This document shows positions 17,934 through 26,651 of a stretch of DNA of 64,000 bases, one piece after another. The stretch is from Phycisphaerae bacterium (GTDB lineage Bacteria > Planctomycetota > Phycisphaerae > UBA1845 > Fen-1342). The notes under the pieces are model-generated. The model saw only the letters and a program-made list of their open reading frames with translations. It was not told the origin of the DNA and ran no database searches. A program made the translations under genes and the position numbers. Where the stretch lies: positions 1 to 64,000 of the forward strand of contig JAGNKU010000019.1 in NCBI GenBank assembly GCA_017999985.1, given 5' to 3'. The stretch's first letter is position 1. Each line of letters begins with the position of its first letter.

Positions 17934-18695
17934 ATGACCGAATCCGCCTGGACCGACCGGCTGCGCGACAATCTCGCCCAAGTCCGCGGCGCGATCGCGG
18001 ACGCCTGCCAACGCAGCGGGCGCGCGCCGACGGCTGTGCGCCTGATCGCCGTGACCAAATACGTGCCGGTATCCGTGCTGCGCGCCGTCGTGGCGGCGGG
18101 GGTGGACGACCTCGGCGAGAGCCAGGTACAGCAGCTCACGGCGCGGGCGCGCGAATGCGGCCCGCAGCAGTTCGACTGGGCGGGCGAGCACCGGGGCGTG
18201 CCGCGCTGGCACATGATCGGTCACGTGCAGCGGAACAAGGTCAAGGCTCTGTTGCCGCACGCAAGGATCATCCACTCGCTGGATTCGCAGCGGCTGGCGG
18301 ACACCCTGGAGCAGCACGCCGCGGCCATTGGGGCGGAGGTCAGCGTGTTTATCGAGGTGAACATCGCCGGGGAGGCCACCAAAGAAGGCGTGACGCCGAC
18401 AGAGGTGCCGGGGCTGATCGCGGGGTTGGCGCGGTGTCCGCATTTGCGGCTGCGGGGGCTGATGACGATGGCGCCGTTTGACCCCGATCCTGAGCGGGCC
18501 CGTCCACACTTCGCGCGGCTGCGGATGCTGCGCGACGAGCTGCAGGCCACCGGGGTGGCGGGCCCGGACTGTGTCCACCTGTCGATGGGCATGAGCCAGG
18601 ATTACGTGGTGGCGGTCGAGGAGGGGGCGACGTGCGTGCGGGTGGGGTCGGCGTTGTTTGCGGGCCTGCCGACCAGCGACCCGCGTGCCGGGTAG
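17934..18695 (+). CDS. yggS: YggS-family PLP homeostasis protein
   Basis: A 253-residue PLP-binding protein of the YggS/PROSC family, a single-domain alanine racemase-like barrel that controls pyridoxal phosphate and amino-acid balance rather than catalysing a known reaction. Lys in IAVTKYVP is the Schiff-base residue. GESQVQQL, WHMIGHVQRNKVK, HSLDS, VNIAGEATKEG and HLSMGMSQDY are family blocks. The sequence begins MTESAWTDRL directly upstream of conserved sequence. It is divergent from the cyclase-YbbR gene across an 80-base gap. Confidence 0.93.
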   Translation: MTESAWTDRLRDNLAQVRGAIADACQRSGRAPTAVRLIAVTKYVPVSVLRAVVAAGVDDLGESQVQQLTARARECGPQQFDWAGEHRGVPRWHMIGHVQRNKVKALLPHARIIHSLDSQRLADTLEQHAAAIGAEVSVFIEVNIAGEATKEGVTPTEVPGLIAGLARCPHLRLRGLMTMAPFDPDPERARPHFARLRMLRDELQATGVAGPDCVHLSMGMSQDYVVAVEEGATCVRVGSALFAGLPTSDPRAG

Positions 18696-18787
18696 GCAAA
18701 AACGCCCGCCCGGGACCCTCGACCGGCCCGCCGACCGGCGGTATAAGTGCTTTCCGGCATGCTGGACCCAGGGAAGAGGTCGTTTCA

Positions 18788-19234
18788 ATGCCCCTGCGAC
18801 GTTTGGACGCGGATGCCCGCGCGGTAGTCAATCTGGCGAATGACATCGCCCACGAGTACGAGATGGAGTACGTGGGCACCGAGCACATTCTGCTCGCGAT
18901 TCTGCGGCACGATGACAACGTGGGGGCGCGGGCGCTGCACAAGCTGGGCGTCGACGAGGACAAGGTCCGCGCCGCCATCGACGATATCGTCCAGCGCGCC
19001 AAGGAAGACACGTGGGTCTTCGGCCGGCTGCCGGGCAGCCCGCACTACCGCAACGTCATCGAACGGGCGATGGAAGTCGCCGAACAGCTCGAATCGCAGT
19101 CGATCGGCAGCGCCCATCTGCTGCTCGCCCTCTACCACGACAAGGAGAGCACCGCCCAGCGCACCCTCACCGGGCTGGGCGTGACTCTGAAGAAATGCCG
19201 GGACCAAGTGCTGCGTGAGCTGGCCGCCGGCTAG
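18788..19234 (+). CDS. Stand-alone Clp N-terminal domain protein
   Basis: A 148-residue protein consisting of a double Clp_N repeat as found at the N-terminus of ClpC/ClpA, with TEHILLAILRHDD in the first repeat and SAHLLLALYHDKES in the second. No AAA+ module follows, so it could be an adaptor or a substrate-binding decoy for ClpC, as suggested for other free Clp-N proteins. The ATG at 18788 is preceded by GAAGAGG. It lies 92 bases after yggS on the same strand and may be cotranscribed with it. Confidence 0.88.
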   Translation: MPLRRLDADARAVVNLANDIAHEYEMEYVGTEHILLAILRHDDNVGARALHKLGVDEDKVRAAIDDIVQRAKEDTWVFGRLPGSPHYRNVIERAMEVAEQLESQSIGSAHLLLALYHDKESTAQRTLTGLGVTLKKCRDQVLRELAAG

Positions 19235-19264
19235 CAAACGCACACAGGCCTGAGCGGTGTCGGC

Positions 19265-20101
19265 GTGTTTCTGGTCCCGCGTGTCAGCCTCGACCCCACC
19301 GGACGACTGGGCTGCGATCTTACCTGCGTGCGTTGCGCGCACAATCTGCGTGGTCTGCTGCCGACGGGGGCCTGCGGCGAATGCGGGCTGCCCGTGGAAT
19401 ACTCGCTCGCCGGAACGCCGCTGGGCGCCGCCGATCCCCGCTGGCTGGCACAACAGCGCTGGGGCATGGCGACGTTTACGTTGGCGCTGCCGTGGCTCTG
19501 GCTGCCGGTGGCGTGGCCGGTGGCGTGGGTCGCGTGTTGGTACCTGACGGCGCCGGATCCAAGCGGACGCGAACGGGGTGAAGGGTTGATCGTCAGCGCA
19601 CGCATCGTGTTAGTTGTCCTCGTGGCGGTCGTGGTCATGATGATCATCATTGTCATCGACCTGCCGCTGGCCGGCGTCTGGATGCTGACCCTGCCACTCG
19701 CGATCGGCATCGTCGCCGTATTCCTGGCAGTCGCAACGCTGGCGGTCCGGCGTCTGGCCCTGCGCCGTACCACGCCGCGTCGTCTGAGCATCACCGGATT
19801 GCTGACGCTGGTCTGGGTCGCGGGGACCAGCCTGCTGGCGTTGGGGACGCTTGCCGAGTTGGGGCTGCCGCTCTCCGCAGGGCCGGCAGCCGATGCGCGG
19901 GTCGCCGGGCTTGCTTTCCTGCTGGCGATTCCGATCCTGCTGCCGATCGCGACGATTCGGCTGTGGCGGGAATTGGAGACGGCGGAGGCACTCGCGGCCG
20001 ATCGCGAGCTGCTCAAGGGCTGGGCGTTGCGGGCCGCGCTGACGCCGCCAGGGGCCAGGCTACCTCCTCCCGCAGTCGTCGCCCGGCCCGTTCGAGCGTG
20101 A
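19265..20101 (+). CDS. Zinc-ribbon membrane protein, unknown function
   Basis: A 278-residue protein with an N-terminal zinc ribbon (C21-x2-C24 and C37-x2-C40) followed by at least four hydrophobic segments (about 62-90, 110-130, 134-160 and 180-205, plus a later one). The GTG at 19265 is used. Its last 89 bases overlap tail-to-tail with the convergent pseudopilin gene. A similar arrangement (zinc ribbon plus several TMs) is found in the gene at 58753-60168. The function is unknown. Confidence 0.72.
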   Translation: MFLVPRVSLDPTGRLGCDLTCVRCAHNLRGLLPTGACGECGLPVEYSLAGTPLGAADPRWLAQQRWGMATFTLALPWLWLPVAWPVAWVACWYLTAPDPSGRERGEGLIVSARIVLVVLVAVVVMMIIIVIDLPLAGVWMLTLPLAIGIVAVFLAVATLAVRRLALRRTTPRRLSITGLLTLVWVAGTSLLALGTLAELGLPLSAGPAADARVAGLAFLLAIPILLPIATIRLWRELETAEALAADRELLKGWALRAALTPPGARLPPPAVVARPVRA

Positions 20102-20420
20102 CAGCGCAAACCACGCGCACGCCCTCCGGCCCACGTTCCGGCCGCACGCTGACCGTCCCAGTGACGTCAGGCGGCAGCACGTTTTCGAGCGGCAGCGAGC
20201 GCGGCGCGGTTAGTTCCGCCCCGTGCACGCGCGCCCATTCGTGTGCACTGGCAATGACCTGGTCGGCGCACATGCGCAGCGCGGCGTGGCGCTCGCGACT
20301 GAATTCCAGCACGGCGAGGCGGGCCAGTCCGACGGCACCGAGCACGATGATGCCCATCGTCAGGAGCACGACGACCAGCGTGACGCCACGACGCCGGCAG
20401 CACGGCCGCGGCGGACTCAT
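20013..20420 (-). CDS. Pseudopilin-like protein (last gene of the operon)
   Basis: 135 residues. A short basic leader (CCRRRGVTL) runs into a single hydrophobic helix (VTLVVVLLTMGIIVLGAVGLA), the layout of type IV pilin-like proteins. The usual Glu at +5 is not obvious. The C-terminal part is a small soluble domain. It overlaps the preceding prepilin gene by 4 bases and overlaps the opposite-strand zinc-ribbon gene at its 3' end. Probably an accessory pseudopilin of a type II secretion or type IV pilus-like machine. Confidence 0.65.
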   Translation of the reverse strand: MSPPRPCCRRRGVTLVVVLLTMGIIVLGAVGLARLAVLEFSRERHAALRMCADQVIASAHEWARVHGAELTAPRSLPLENVLPPDVTGTVSVRPERGPEGVRVVCAVTLERAGRRLREEVAWPLAASARPATPSP

Positions 20421-20938
20421 GGCGATTCCTCCGGCCTGGACGCAATGTTCGGCGCGACGCGGGGCAAGCCCGTGGCCACTGAGTACGTGCGCTGCGGCAG
20501 CCCCAACGAATGCGGCGGCGGCTGTTCGGTGAAATCGAGCCAGAGGACGCTGCCCCGCGGTCCGTGCTCGACGCGCCAGCCAAAGGTCAGCCGGTCGGCC
20601 TGCCAGGCACGATCGTCGTCCGCTGCGCCGCTGCGCTGCACCCGGCCGGTCGCGAGCGTATAGCGCACCTCGGCCGGCCCGGTTTCGCGCTGCACGCGCA
20701 GTGCAAGTGTGGCGCCGGCGAGTTCCCAGGTCAGGACACCGCGGGCGTCGGTGGTCAACTGGCGCGTCAGGCTGTCCATGACCGCCAGGCGGTTGGCGTG
20801 CTCCGCGGCCAGGCGCTGGACCCGGAGGACCGTGATGGTCTGCTTGCCCAACAGCGTCAGCAGCACCATCCCCACCGTCAGCAGGGCCAGTAGTTCGGTC
20901 AGAATGTACGCCCGGCGAGTGGGGCGGCGCGCCATCAT
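20417..20938 (-). CDS. Prepilin-like N-methylation protein
   Basis: 173 residues from MMARRPTRR. A basic leader is followed by a prepilin-type segment, AYILTELLALLTVGMVLLTLL, with Glu at about +5 after the likely cleavage site, then a periplasmic domain with DSLTRQLTTDARGVLTWE. The Met at 20938 (or 20935) is chosen because it overlaps the stop of the upstream pseudopilin gene (ATGATG). The longer ORF upstream has no homology-like sequence. This resembles GspJ-type pseudopilins. Confidence 0.72.
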   Translation of the reverse strand: MMARRPTRRAYILTELLALLTVGMVLLTLLGKQTITVLRVQRLAAEHANRLAVMDSLTRQLTTDARGVLTWELAGATLALRVQRETGPAEVRYTLATGRVQRSGAADDDRAWQADRLTFGWRVEHGPRGSVLWLDFTEQPPPHSLGLPQRTYSVATGLPRVAPNIASRPEESP

Positions 20939-21354
20939 GGCCCGGTCTCCGGGGCGGCGAGGTAAGCGGCCAGATCGACGCGCACGGTGCGTGTGCCCGT
21001 AATGGCGCGGCTGGCCACGATGCGGACTTCGGTCAGGCCGCGCCATAAACCTTCCCCGGGCCGGGTGGTGATCGTAAGGCGCGTCGCCGCCGGCTGGGTG
21101 GCTGGCAGTGTGCGATCGCTCGCGACCACCGGGACCAGGCCCGCCCGCATGCGCTCGAGCTCACCGGCGGCGACCTGTCGGAGCATGCGCCGCGCGTCGT
21201 TCTCGCGGCGCGCAGCGGCGTACTGCAGAGTGACGACCGACAGCAACGCGGCGAGCGCGATGACGAACCCGAGCGACCCCAGGACTTCGAGGGTCAGGAA
21301 CGCCCGCCGCCCATCGGCACCGTGCGACGGATTTTGCCGGCCAGCGACAGTCAC
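20935..21354 (-). CDS. Prepilin-like protein
   Basis: 139 residues. After GRRAFLTLEVLGSLGFVIALAA, a type IV pilin-like cleavage region with Glu five residues into the hydrophobic helix, there is a small C-terminal domain. The gene lies 9 bases after the second GspF-like gene and overlaps the next pseudopilin. It is probably a GspI/GspJ-like minor component of the same assembly. Confidence 0.7.
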   Translation of the reverse strand: MTVAGRQNPSHGADGRRAFLTLEVLGSLGFVIALAALLSVVTLQYAAARRENDARRMLRQVAAGELERMRAGLVPVVASDRTLPATQPAATRLTITTRPGEGLWRGLTEVRIVASRAITGTRTVRVDLAAYLAAPETGP

Positions 21355-21363
21355 GCGCGCACC

Positions 21364-22509
21364 TCAGTAGATCGTGTCCATGACGGAGTCGAGCAGGGCC
21401 TGCAGCGGCAGCAATAGCGCGGTCGTGATGTAGAGCACGAACGCCGCCCAGAACAGCACCAGCAATGGGCCGAGCCCCGACAGCGCGACGCGCTCCCAGT
21501 GATGCCAGAGAGCCTGGTAGTAAACGGCCAGGTAGTCGAGGCCGGCAACCAGGTCGGTACCCTGCTGGGCCGCGGTCAGCACGCGGAGGACCGGGGCCGG
21601 GAAGCCGATCCGCCGGGCCGCGGCCAGGGGGTCCGCGCCCTGCTCGAGCGCCTCGGCCCAGCATGCCAGTCGGCGGCGGGCGTGCCAGTTCACCGGGATG
21701 CACGTCGCCTGCCGCGCCGCGGCGGGCAGATCGTGGCCCGCCCGAACGCCGGCCGCGAGCAGCGGCAGTTGACGCGCGAGGGCCCGGCTGCGCACCACCT
21801 GGCGCGCGAACGGCAGGCTCCAGACCAGCGTGTCCCAAAGCAGGTACAGTGCCTGCGCGCGCCCCGCAACGCGGACGATGAAGAAACGCCCGATCGCCAT
21901 CTGGACGAGCGCCAACAGCGCCGCCCCGGCGATCGCGAGCAGCAGGTACCACCGCTCCGCCCCCGCGCGGGCCAGGTCGACCAGGCTCAGTGTCACCGCC
22001 GGCAGCGGCGCCCCGAAGTCGAGGAAGATCTCGTGGAGCTTCGGCACGACTACCACCATGACGAACGTCACGACGGCGGGCGCGACGACGGCGAGGACCA
22101 GGAAATACCACAAGGTGTGCTGGCCAGACGTCGGGCGCCCGCCCTTGCGGCGGGCTTCGGCCGCCAGGGTCTGGAGCACGCTCGGCAACGTGCCGCCGCG
22201 CTCGGCGCCCTGCACGGCGCCGATCATCTCGCCCGGGCAGGTCAGCAATGTACTGCGCAGGGCGGCGCTGAGGCTGTCGCCGACATCCAGCCGCGTCGCG
22301 AGACGCGTGTAGATGCGGGCGAGCGACCCGCGTTCGCTGCGGGCGGCGGCCCGCAACGCGGCGGGCAGCGGCAGGTTCTGAGCGACAATGCTGGCCAGCG
22401 TCTGGACGACGGGTCGGATGCGCATGCGTCGAATCTGGAGCCAGGCACCCAACAGGCCGACGGCGACCACGAAGCACACGACCAGGATGTAGATGATGGT
22501 CGGCAGCAT
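21364..22509 (-). CDS. GspF/PilC-like inner-membrane protein (second copy)
   Basis: 381 residues with the T2SF fold: an N-terminal TM (MLPTIIYILVVCFVVAVGLLG), a cytoplasmic helical domain, a TM near 150-175, a second helical domain and a C-terminal TM. The ATG at 22509 overlaps the stop of the first GspF-like gene (TGATG). These platform proteins hold the assembly ATPase to the membrane. This copy is more divergent than the upstream one; it starts with a TM that the usual family lacks. Confidence 0.78.
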   Translation of the reverse strand: MLPTIIYILVVCFVVAVGLLGAWLQIRRMRIRPVVQTLASIVAQNLPLPAALRAAARSERGSLARIYTRLATRLDVGDSLSAALRSTLLTCPGEMIGAVQGAERGGTLPSVLQTLAAEARRKGGRPTSGQHTLWYFLVLAVVAPAVVTFVMVVVVPKLHEIFLDFGAPLPAVTLSLVDLARAGAERWYLLLAIAGAALLALVQMAIGRFFIVRVAGRAQALYLLWDTLVWSLPFARQVVRSRALARQLPLLAAGVRAGHDLPAAARQATCIPVNWHARRRLACWAEALEQGADPLAAARRIGFPAPVLRVLTAAQQGTDLVAGLDYLAVYYQALWHHWERVALSGLGPLLVLFWAAFVLYITTALLLPLQALLDSVMDTIY

Positions 22510-23735
22510 CAGAACGAAGTCAGGCTCATGAACACCCTGAGGATCGACGAGATCAACGCCAGGACGCTGACGATCAGGCCACCGAGGCCGAGCGCCAGGA
22601 TGAACAGCAGCAGCGGACCGAGGATGGCCCGCAACGCGTTGGCCCAATGTTGCGCCCGTGTTTCATAGGTGCGGGCGAGCTCGGCGAGCGTGGCCGGCAG
22701 GTCGCCGCGCGGCGCGGCCACCGCCACCGCACAGCTCCATAGTTGCGGCACGGCGGGCTCCTCGGCCCCGACGTCCTCCAGCCGTTCGCCCCGGGACAGC
22801 CGGTCCGCGACGCGCTGGGTGGCCTGCGTCAGTGCCGGGCTGCCCGATGCGGCTCCGGCCACGGATACCAGCTCGGGCAATGGACGACCTGCGAAGGCGG
22901 CCAGCGCCGAGGTGTGCGCGAAGCGCGCGATCACGCTGGACCAGTACACCTGGGCAAAGCCCGGGATGCGGCGCAAGACGCGCTCGCGCAGCCCGTGGAC
23001 GCCCGGCAGACTCGTGAGAACAGTCCCGAAGATCAGCATGGCCGCCAGCACCACCACGGCGATTTCCACGCCAGGCCAGATGTCCGACAGCCAGAAGAGG
23101 AATCCGCCACGGCCGAGTGTGGCGCGCAGGCCGAATGCACCGATGTCGCCGATGAGCTCGACCAGGATCGCGCGCAACTCCGGCACGACCACCCGCATGA
23201 TGAAGCTGGAGACCAGGAACGCCAGAACCAGCACGAGGGCCGGGTAGATCGCCAGTTCAAGCAACGAGCGGCGCAGGGAGCCCTTCAGCCGCAGGTGCGT
23301 CGTCAGGCCATAGAGGGTGCCGGAGAGGTCGCCGGTCTGCAGCCCGGCCGACACGACCTCCGGATACTGGGGCGGGAAGCGGCGCCGCTGGCGCTGGAGC
23401 GCCTCCTCGAGCGGCACGCCGGTCGCCAGGTCGTTCGCCAGATCCAGCAACAGCCGTTTCAGACGCCGCGAACCCACGTCGGCGGCAAGCTGGCGCAGGC
23501 CGGTCTCGAGGGGCAGGCTGGCCTTGGTCAGGGCGGAGAGCTGCTCGTTGAAGAACGTGAACTCGTCGAGTGACAGGGGCGCGACCAGCACGTTCCGGCG
23601 GCTGGGCCGCAGGGTCAGGACGCGGACGCCCATGTGACCGAGCAGGACCTCCGCATGCGTCTGGCTCTCGGCTTCCAGCGTGCCCTGGAAACTCGCGCCC
23701 GAGCCCAGCTGCCCGGTGTAGTCGAATAACGGCAT
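22509..23735 (-). CDS. GspF/PilC-like inner-membrane platform protein (first copy)
   Basis: A 408-residue T2SF protein with the typical start MPLFDYTG.LGSG..F.GTLEAES, two cytoplasmic T2SF domains and three TM regions. The hallmark LPLETGLRQLA is in the first domain. GGAGGT lies 8 bases upstream of the ATG at 23735. It heads an operon of two GspF paralogues and three pseudopilins. The ATPase, secretin and major pseudopilin are not in the window and must be elsewhere if the machine is complete. Confidence 0.87.
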   Translation of the reverse strand: MPLFDYTGQLGSGASFQGTLEAESQTHAEVLLGHMGVRVLTLRPSRRNVLVAPLSLDEFTFFNEQLSALTKASLPLETGLRQLAADVGSRRLKRLLLDLANDLATGVPLEEALQRQRRRFPPQYPEVVSAGLQTGDLSGTLYGLTTHLRLKGSLRRSLLELAIYPALVLVLAFLVSSFIMRVVVPELRAILVELIGDIGAFGLRATLGRGGFLFWLSDIWPGVEIAVVVLAAMLIFGTVLTSLPGVHGLRERVLRRIPGFAQVYWSSVIARFAHTSALAAFAGRPLPELVSVAGAASGSPALTQATQRVADRLSRGERLEDVGAEEPAVPQLWSCAVAVAAPRGDLPATLAELARTYETRAQHWANALRAILGPLLLFILALGLGGLIVSVLALISSILRVFMSLTSF

Positions 23736-24049
23736 CCGCACACCTCCGCCAGCGCGCTTGCGCACTACCATACATCCGTCCGGCGGGCGTGTGCAGCTCC
23801 GCCGTGATCGGCCGGCCCGCTCCACTGCCCTTCTACCGGGACTACGCAAGAACGCGCCCGAACCCGCAACGGCGGTGCGCGGATTTGCGCGAGGGGACCC
23901 CAGCTTGCCCGGTGGCGTATGACCGGCGGGCGGGAGCGGGCTACAATCAGGGCGTGCCGGGCGGGGTGAGAGTGTCCCCGGCACCGACGGCGAGTTCGGA
24001 ACAGGGGTCCGTGGCCGCGCAACCGCGGCCAACAGCGAGGGAGACGCCC
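23736..24049. other. Divergent intergenic region with a promoter
   Basis: 314 bases between the GspF operon (minus) and yceI (plus). It contains one credible sigma70-type promoter for yceI, annotated separately. I see no RNA gene or short ORF with a supporting ribosome-binding site. Confidence 0.5.
23919..23947 (+). promoter_or_regulatory. Predicted sigma70-type promoter of yceI
   Basis: ATGACC (23919-23924), a 17-base spacer and TACAAT (23942-23947) stand out against very G+C-rich flanks and lie about 100 bases upstream of the yceI GTG. Confidence 0.5.
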
Positions 24050-24655
24050 GTGAGACAATCGTGGCAGTTCGGCATCGTGGGCATGGTCACGCTGGCGGTG
24101 GTGTGCGCTGGTGGGTACGCCCAACAGGCAGGGGCACCGGCGGCCGGCAAGGTCGAGACCTACCAAGTGGACGCGGTGCACTCGAGCATCTGGTTCCGCG
24201 TCAAGCACTCGAACGTCAGCTACTTCTACGGGCGATTCAACGAGGTGGCAGGGAAGATCACGCTGAGCGACGACCTCGCAGCGTGCGCGCTTGACATGCA
24301 GGTGAAGGTCGCGAGCATCGACACGAACAACGCGGACCGCGACAAGCACCTGAAGTCGGCGGACTTCTTCGAGGCCGAGACATACCCACTGGTCACGTTC
24401 AAGAGCCGCAGCTTCAAGCAGGCCGGTGACGATGCGTACGAGGTGAGCGGCGATCTGACGCTGCACGGGGTGACGAAGCCCCTGACGGTCAAGCTGGAGA
24501 AGACGGGCGCCGGGCCGGGGATGAAGGGCGAGTATCGCCTGGGGCTCGAAACCACGTTTGAGATCAAGCGCACTGACTTCGGCATGACCAAGCTCGTGGG
24601 GCCGGTCAGCGACGAGGTGCGGCTGATCGTGGCTGTGGCGGCCGTCCGCGACTAG
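24050..24655 (+). CDS. yceI: YceI-family periplasmic protein
   Basis: 201 residues. The signal peptide (about residues 1-27, ending in YAQQA) is followed by the lipocalin-like YceI domain beginning YQVDAVHSSIWFRVKH. SADFFEAETYPLVTFKS, GDLTLHGVTKP and EIKRTDFGM are the family landmarks. YceI proteins bind isoprenoid chains or related lipids in the periplasm; the exact role is unknown. The GTG at 24050 follows GAGGGAG. The longer in-frame ORF upstream is non-homologous. Confidence 0.9.
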   Translation: MRQSWQFGIVGMVTLAVVCAGGYAQQAGAPAAGKVETYQVDAVHSSIWFRVKHSNVSYFYGRFNEVAGKITLSDDLAACALDMQVKVASIDTNNADRDKHLKSADFFEAETYPLVTFKSRSFKQAGDDAYEVSGDLTLHGVTKPLTVKLEKTGAGPGMKGEYRLGLETTFEIKRTDFGMTKLVGPVSDEVRLIVAVAAVRD

Positions 24656-24706
24656 CGCGCCACAGCGGCCCAGCGCATTGGCTTGCACCGGGCGGGTCGT
24701 TCTAAT

Positions 24707-25603
24707 ATGGGCATGACCGCCTGCGGCCCCGACATCGTCCTTGCGGTGCGCGACCTTGTGGTCCGGTTCGACACCGGCGACGCCGCCGAGATGACCGTCC
24801 TCGACGGCGTCACGTTCGACGTGCGCCGCGGCGAAACGCTCGTGATCATGGGCGGGTCCGGGTGCGGCAAGAGCACCCTGCTGAATTGCCTGATCGGGGA
24901 AATCGATCCGGACGGCGGATCGATCTGCTATCACCTGCCGGACCTGCCGGAAATCGACCTGGCGACGGCGGATGAGAACATGCGCAACGCGCTGCGCAAG
25001 CGGTTTGGCATTCTGTTTCAATCCGGCGCGCTGTTCAGCTCGCTGACACTGGCCGAGAACGTGGCGTTGCCGCTGAAGGAGCATTCGCACGTTCAGCCGG
25101 ACATCATCGACATCGTCGTGGCGATGAAGCTGCAACAGGTGCGCATGCTGCCGCACCGGGACAAGTACCCGGCGCAGCTTTCGGGCGGCCAGAAGAAGCG
25201 GGCGGGGCTGGCGCGGGCGACGGCGCTGGACCCGCAACTGCTGTTCTATGACGAGCCGAGCGCGGGACTTGACCCGGTCACGTCATCGGCAATCGACGAG
25301 CTGATGATGGACCTGGCTCACAAGCTGCACGTGACGAGCGTGGTGGTGACGCACGAGATGGACTCGGCGTTCCGGATCGCCGACCGGATGATCATGCTGG
25401 AGAAGGGGCGGATTCTGAAGATCGGCCCGCGGCGGGAGTTCGAGGCGCTTCGCGACGCCGAGCCGCAGACGCTGCCGACGGACACCGACAGGCTGCTGCA
25501 CCAGTTCCTGCGTGGCGCGGCCACCGGTCCCCTGACCGACGCGGAGGGGACCAGCGAGTACGAGAAGATCCTCGTCGGCACGCGGACCGTGACGCTCAGG
25601 TGA
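24707..25603 (+). CDS. MlaF-like ABC transporter ATP-binding protein
   Basis: 298 residues (a Met two codons downstream at 24713 is equally possible). Walker A is GGSGCGKST, the signature is LSGGQKKRAGLARA, Walker B is LLFYDEPSAGLDP, and the switch His is in VVVTHEM. FQSGALFSSLTLAENVALPL is typical of the MlaF/Ttg2A group that energises phospholipid or organic-solvent trafficking through MlaE/MCE proteins. No MlaE or MCE gene is adjacent, so it is orphaned within this window. A TAATAT overlaps the ATG, suggesting either a leaderless message or an upstream promoter I cannot place. Confidence 0.88.
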   Translation: MGMTACGPDIVLAVRDLVVRFDTGDAAEMTVLDGVTFDVRRGETLVIMGGSGCGKSTLLNCLIGEIDPDGGSICYHLPDLPEIDLATADENMRNALRKRFGILFQSGALFSSLTLAENVALPLKEHSHVQPDIIDIVVAMKLQQVRMLPHRDKYPAQLSGGQKKRAGLARATALDPQLLFYDEPSAGLDPVTSSAIDELMMDLAHKLHVTSVVVTHEMDSAFRIADRMIMLEKGRILKIGPRREFEALRDAEPQTLPTDTDRLLHQFLRGAATGPLTDAEGTSEYEKILVGTRTVTLR

Positions 25604-25606
25604 GGC

Positions 25607-26530
25607 GTGTGGATCGCGTACTTCTTCGCGAGCGGCGCGGCATACTTTGCCGGGGCTGCGCTGATCGGCCTGGCCGCCTGCCTACCCAGCCGGAGCTCGC
25701 GTCTGCTGCGCGGGGTCGCGACCCCGGTCCTGGCGGTCACAGGGATGGTTGGTGCCCTGCTGTCCGCCACTCCGAGCCCCGTGGGCCTCTACCTGCCGTG
25801 GTTCGGACTGACCGTGGCCTGGCTGGCGCTGCGCTGCGTAACGCGTCCGGCCACTCCCCGGCCGCACAATCGTGCGACGCCAACGACCAGGCGCGGGGGA
25901 CGGTTTGCGCTCCGGGTTGACATCGGACTGCGTTGCGCGGTCGTGATCTTGTCAACCGCGGCAGTCCTGACCGAATGGCCGCATACGCGGAATCCACGGC
26001 TGACACGCCGGGTCACGCGGACATTGTACGTGATCGGCGACTCCATCAGCGCCGGCATCGGCGGGAGCAGTGAGCACACGTGGCCAGCGCTCCTGGCACA
26101 CCGGCGCGCGATTGATGTTGTGAATCTCGCCGTCGCGGGAGCCACGGCCCGGTCCGCGCTGGCACAGGCGGCGCGCGCGGCAGACCCCAATGCGGTGGTG
26201 CTGGTCGAGATCGGCGGCAACGACCTGCTCGGGGGAACGGCAGTCGCACGTTTTGAACAGGACCTCGCCGCACTACTGACGGCGCTGACGGGCCCACACC
26301 GGCTGGTAGTGATGGTCGAGCTGCCCTTGCTGCCGTTCAGCAACGGATACGGGGCGGCTCAACGGCGTGTCGCGCGCGCCGCCGGGGTCGCGTTGATCCC
26401 GAAGCGGCACCTGGCAGGAGTGGTGTCTGCCGCCGGAGCCACCATCGACGGGCTGCACCTGTCCAATGTGGGGCACGAGCTGATGGAACGAGCGATGTGG
26501 AGCGTGCTGAGGCCTGTGTTCGAGGACTGA
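25607..26530 (+). CDS. Membrane-anchored SGNH/GDSL hydrolase
   Basis: 307 residues. Three or four hydrophobic segments occupy the first ~135 residues, followed by an extracytoplasmic SGNH hydrolase domain. Block I is YVIGDSISAG with the nucleophile Ser, block III is EIGGNDLLGG, and block V is DGLHLSNVGH with the catalytic Asp and His. Such enzymes are lipases, acyl esterases or peptidoglycan/sugar O-acetylesterases; the substrate is not evident. The GTG at 25607 is 3 bases after the ABC ATPase stop, so the two are likely cotranscribed. Confidence 0.82.
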   Translation: MWIAYFFASGAAYFAGAALIGLAACLPSRSSRLLRGVATPVLAVTGMVGALLSATPSPVGLYLPWFGLTVAWLALRCVTRPATPRPHNRATPTTRRGGRFALRVDIGLRCAVVILSTAAVLTEWPHTRNPRLTRRVTRTLYVIGDSISAGIGGSSEHTWPALLAHRRAIDVVNLAVAGATARSALAQAARAADPNAVVLVEIGGNDLLGGTAVARFEQDLAALLTALTGPHRLVVMVELPLLPFSNGYGAAQRRVARAAGVALIPKRHLAGVVSAAGATIDGLHLSNVGHELMERAMWSVLRPVFED

Positions 26531-26651
26531 TGGCATGTCGGGTGAGGGGGCGGCAATAGTCGGCGAGGCCGGTAGAATACGCCCGTGACGCCCGCGCGTG
26601 GGCCCGGGTGGAAACCGCGGCTTCGTAGCCGGATTGCACAAGGAGCCGATC

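Noticed and set aside
17853-17934. A leaderless promoter for the cyclase-YbbR gene (TATACT on the minus strand 9 bases before the ATG)
   Set aside because: The -10 is good but no matching -35 is present, so I did not list it as a feature.
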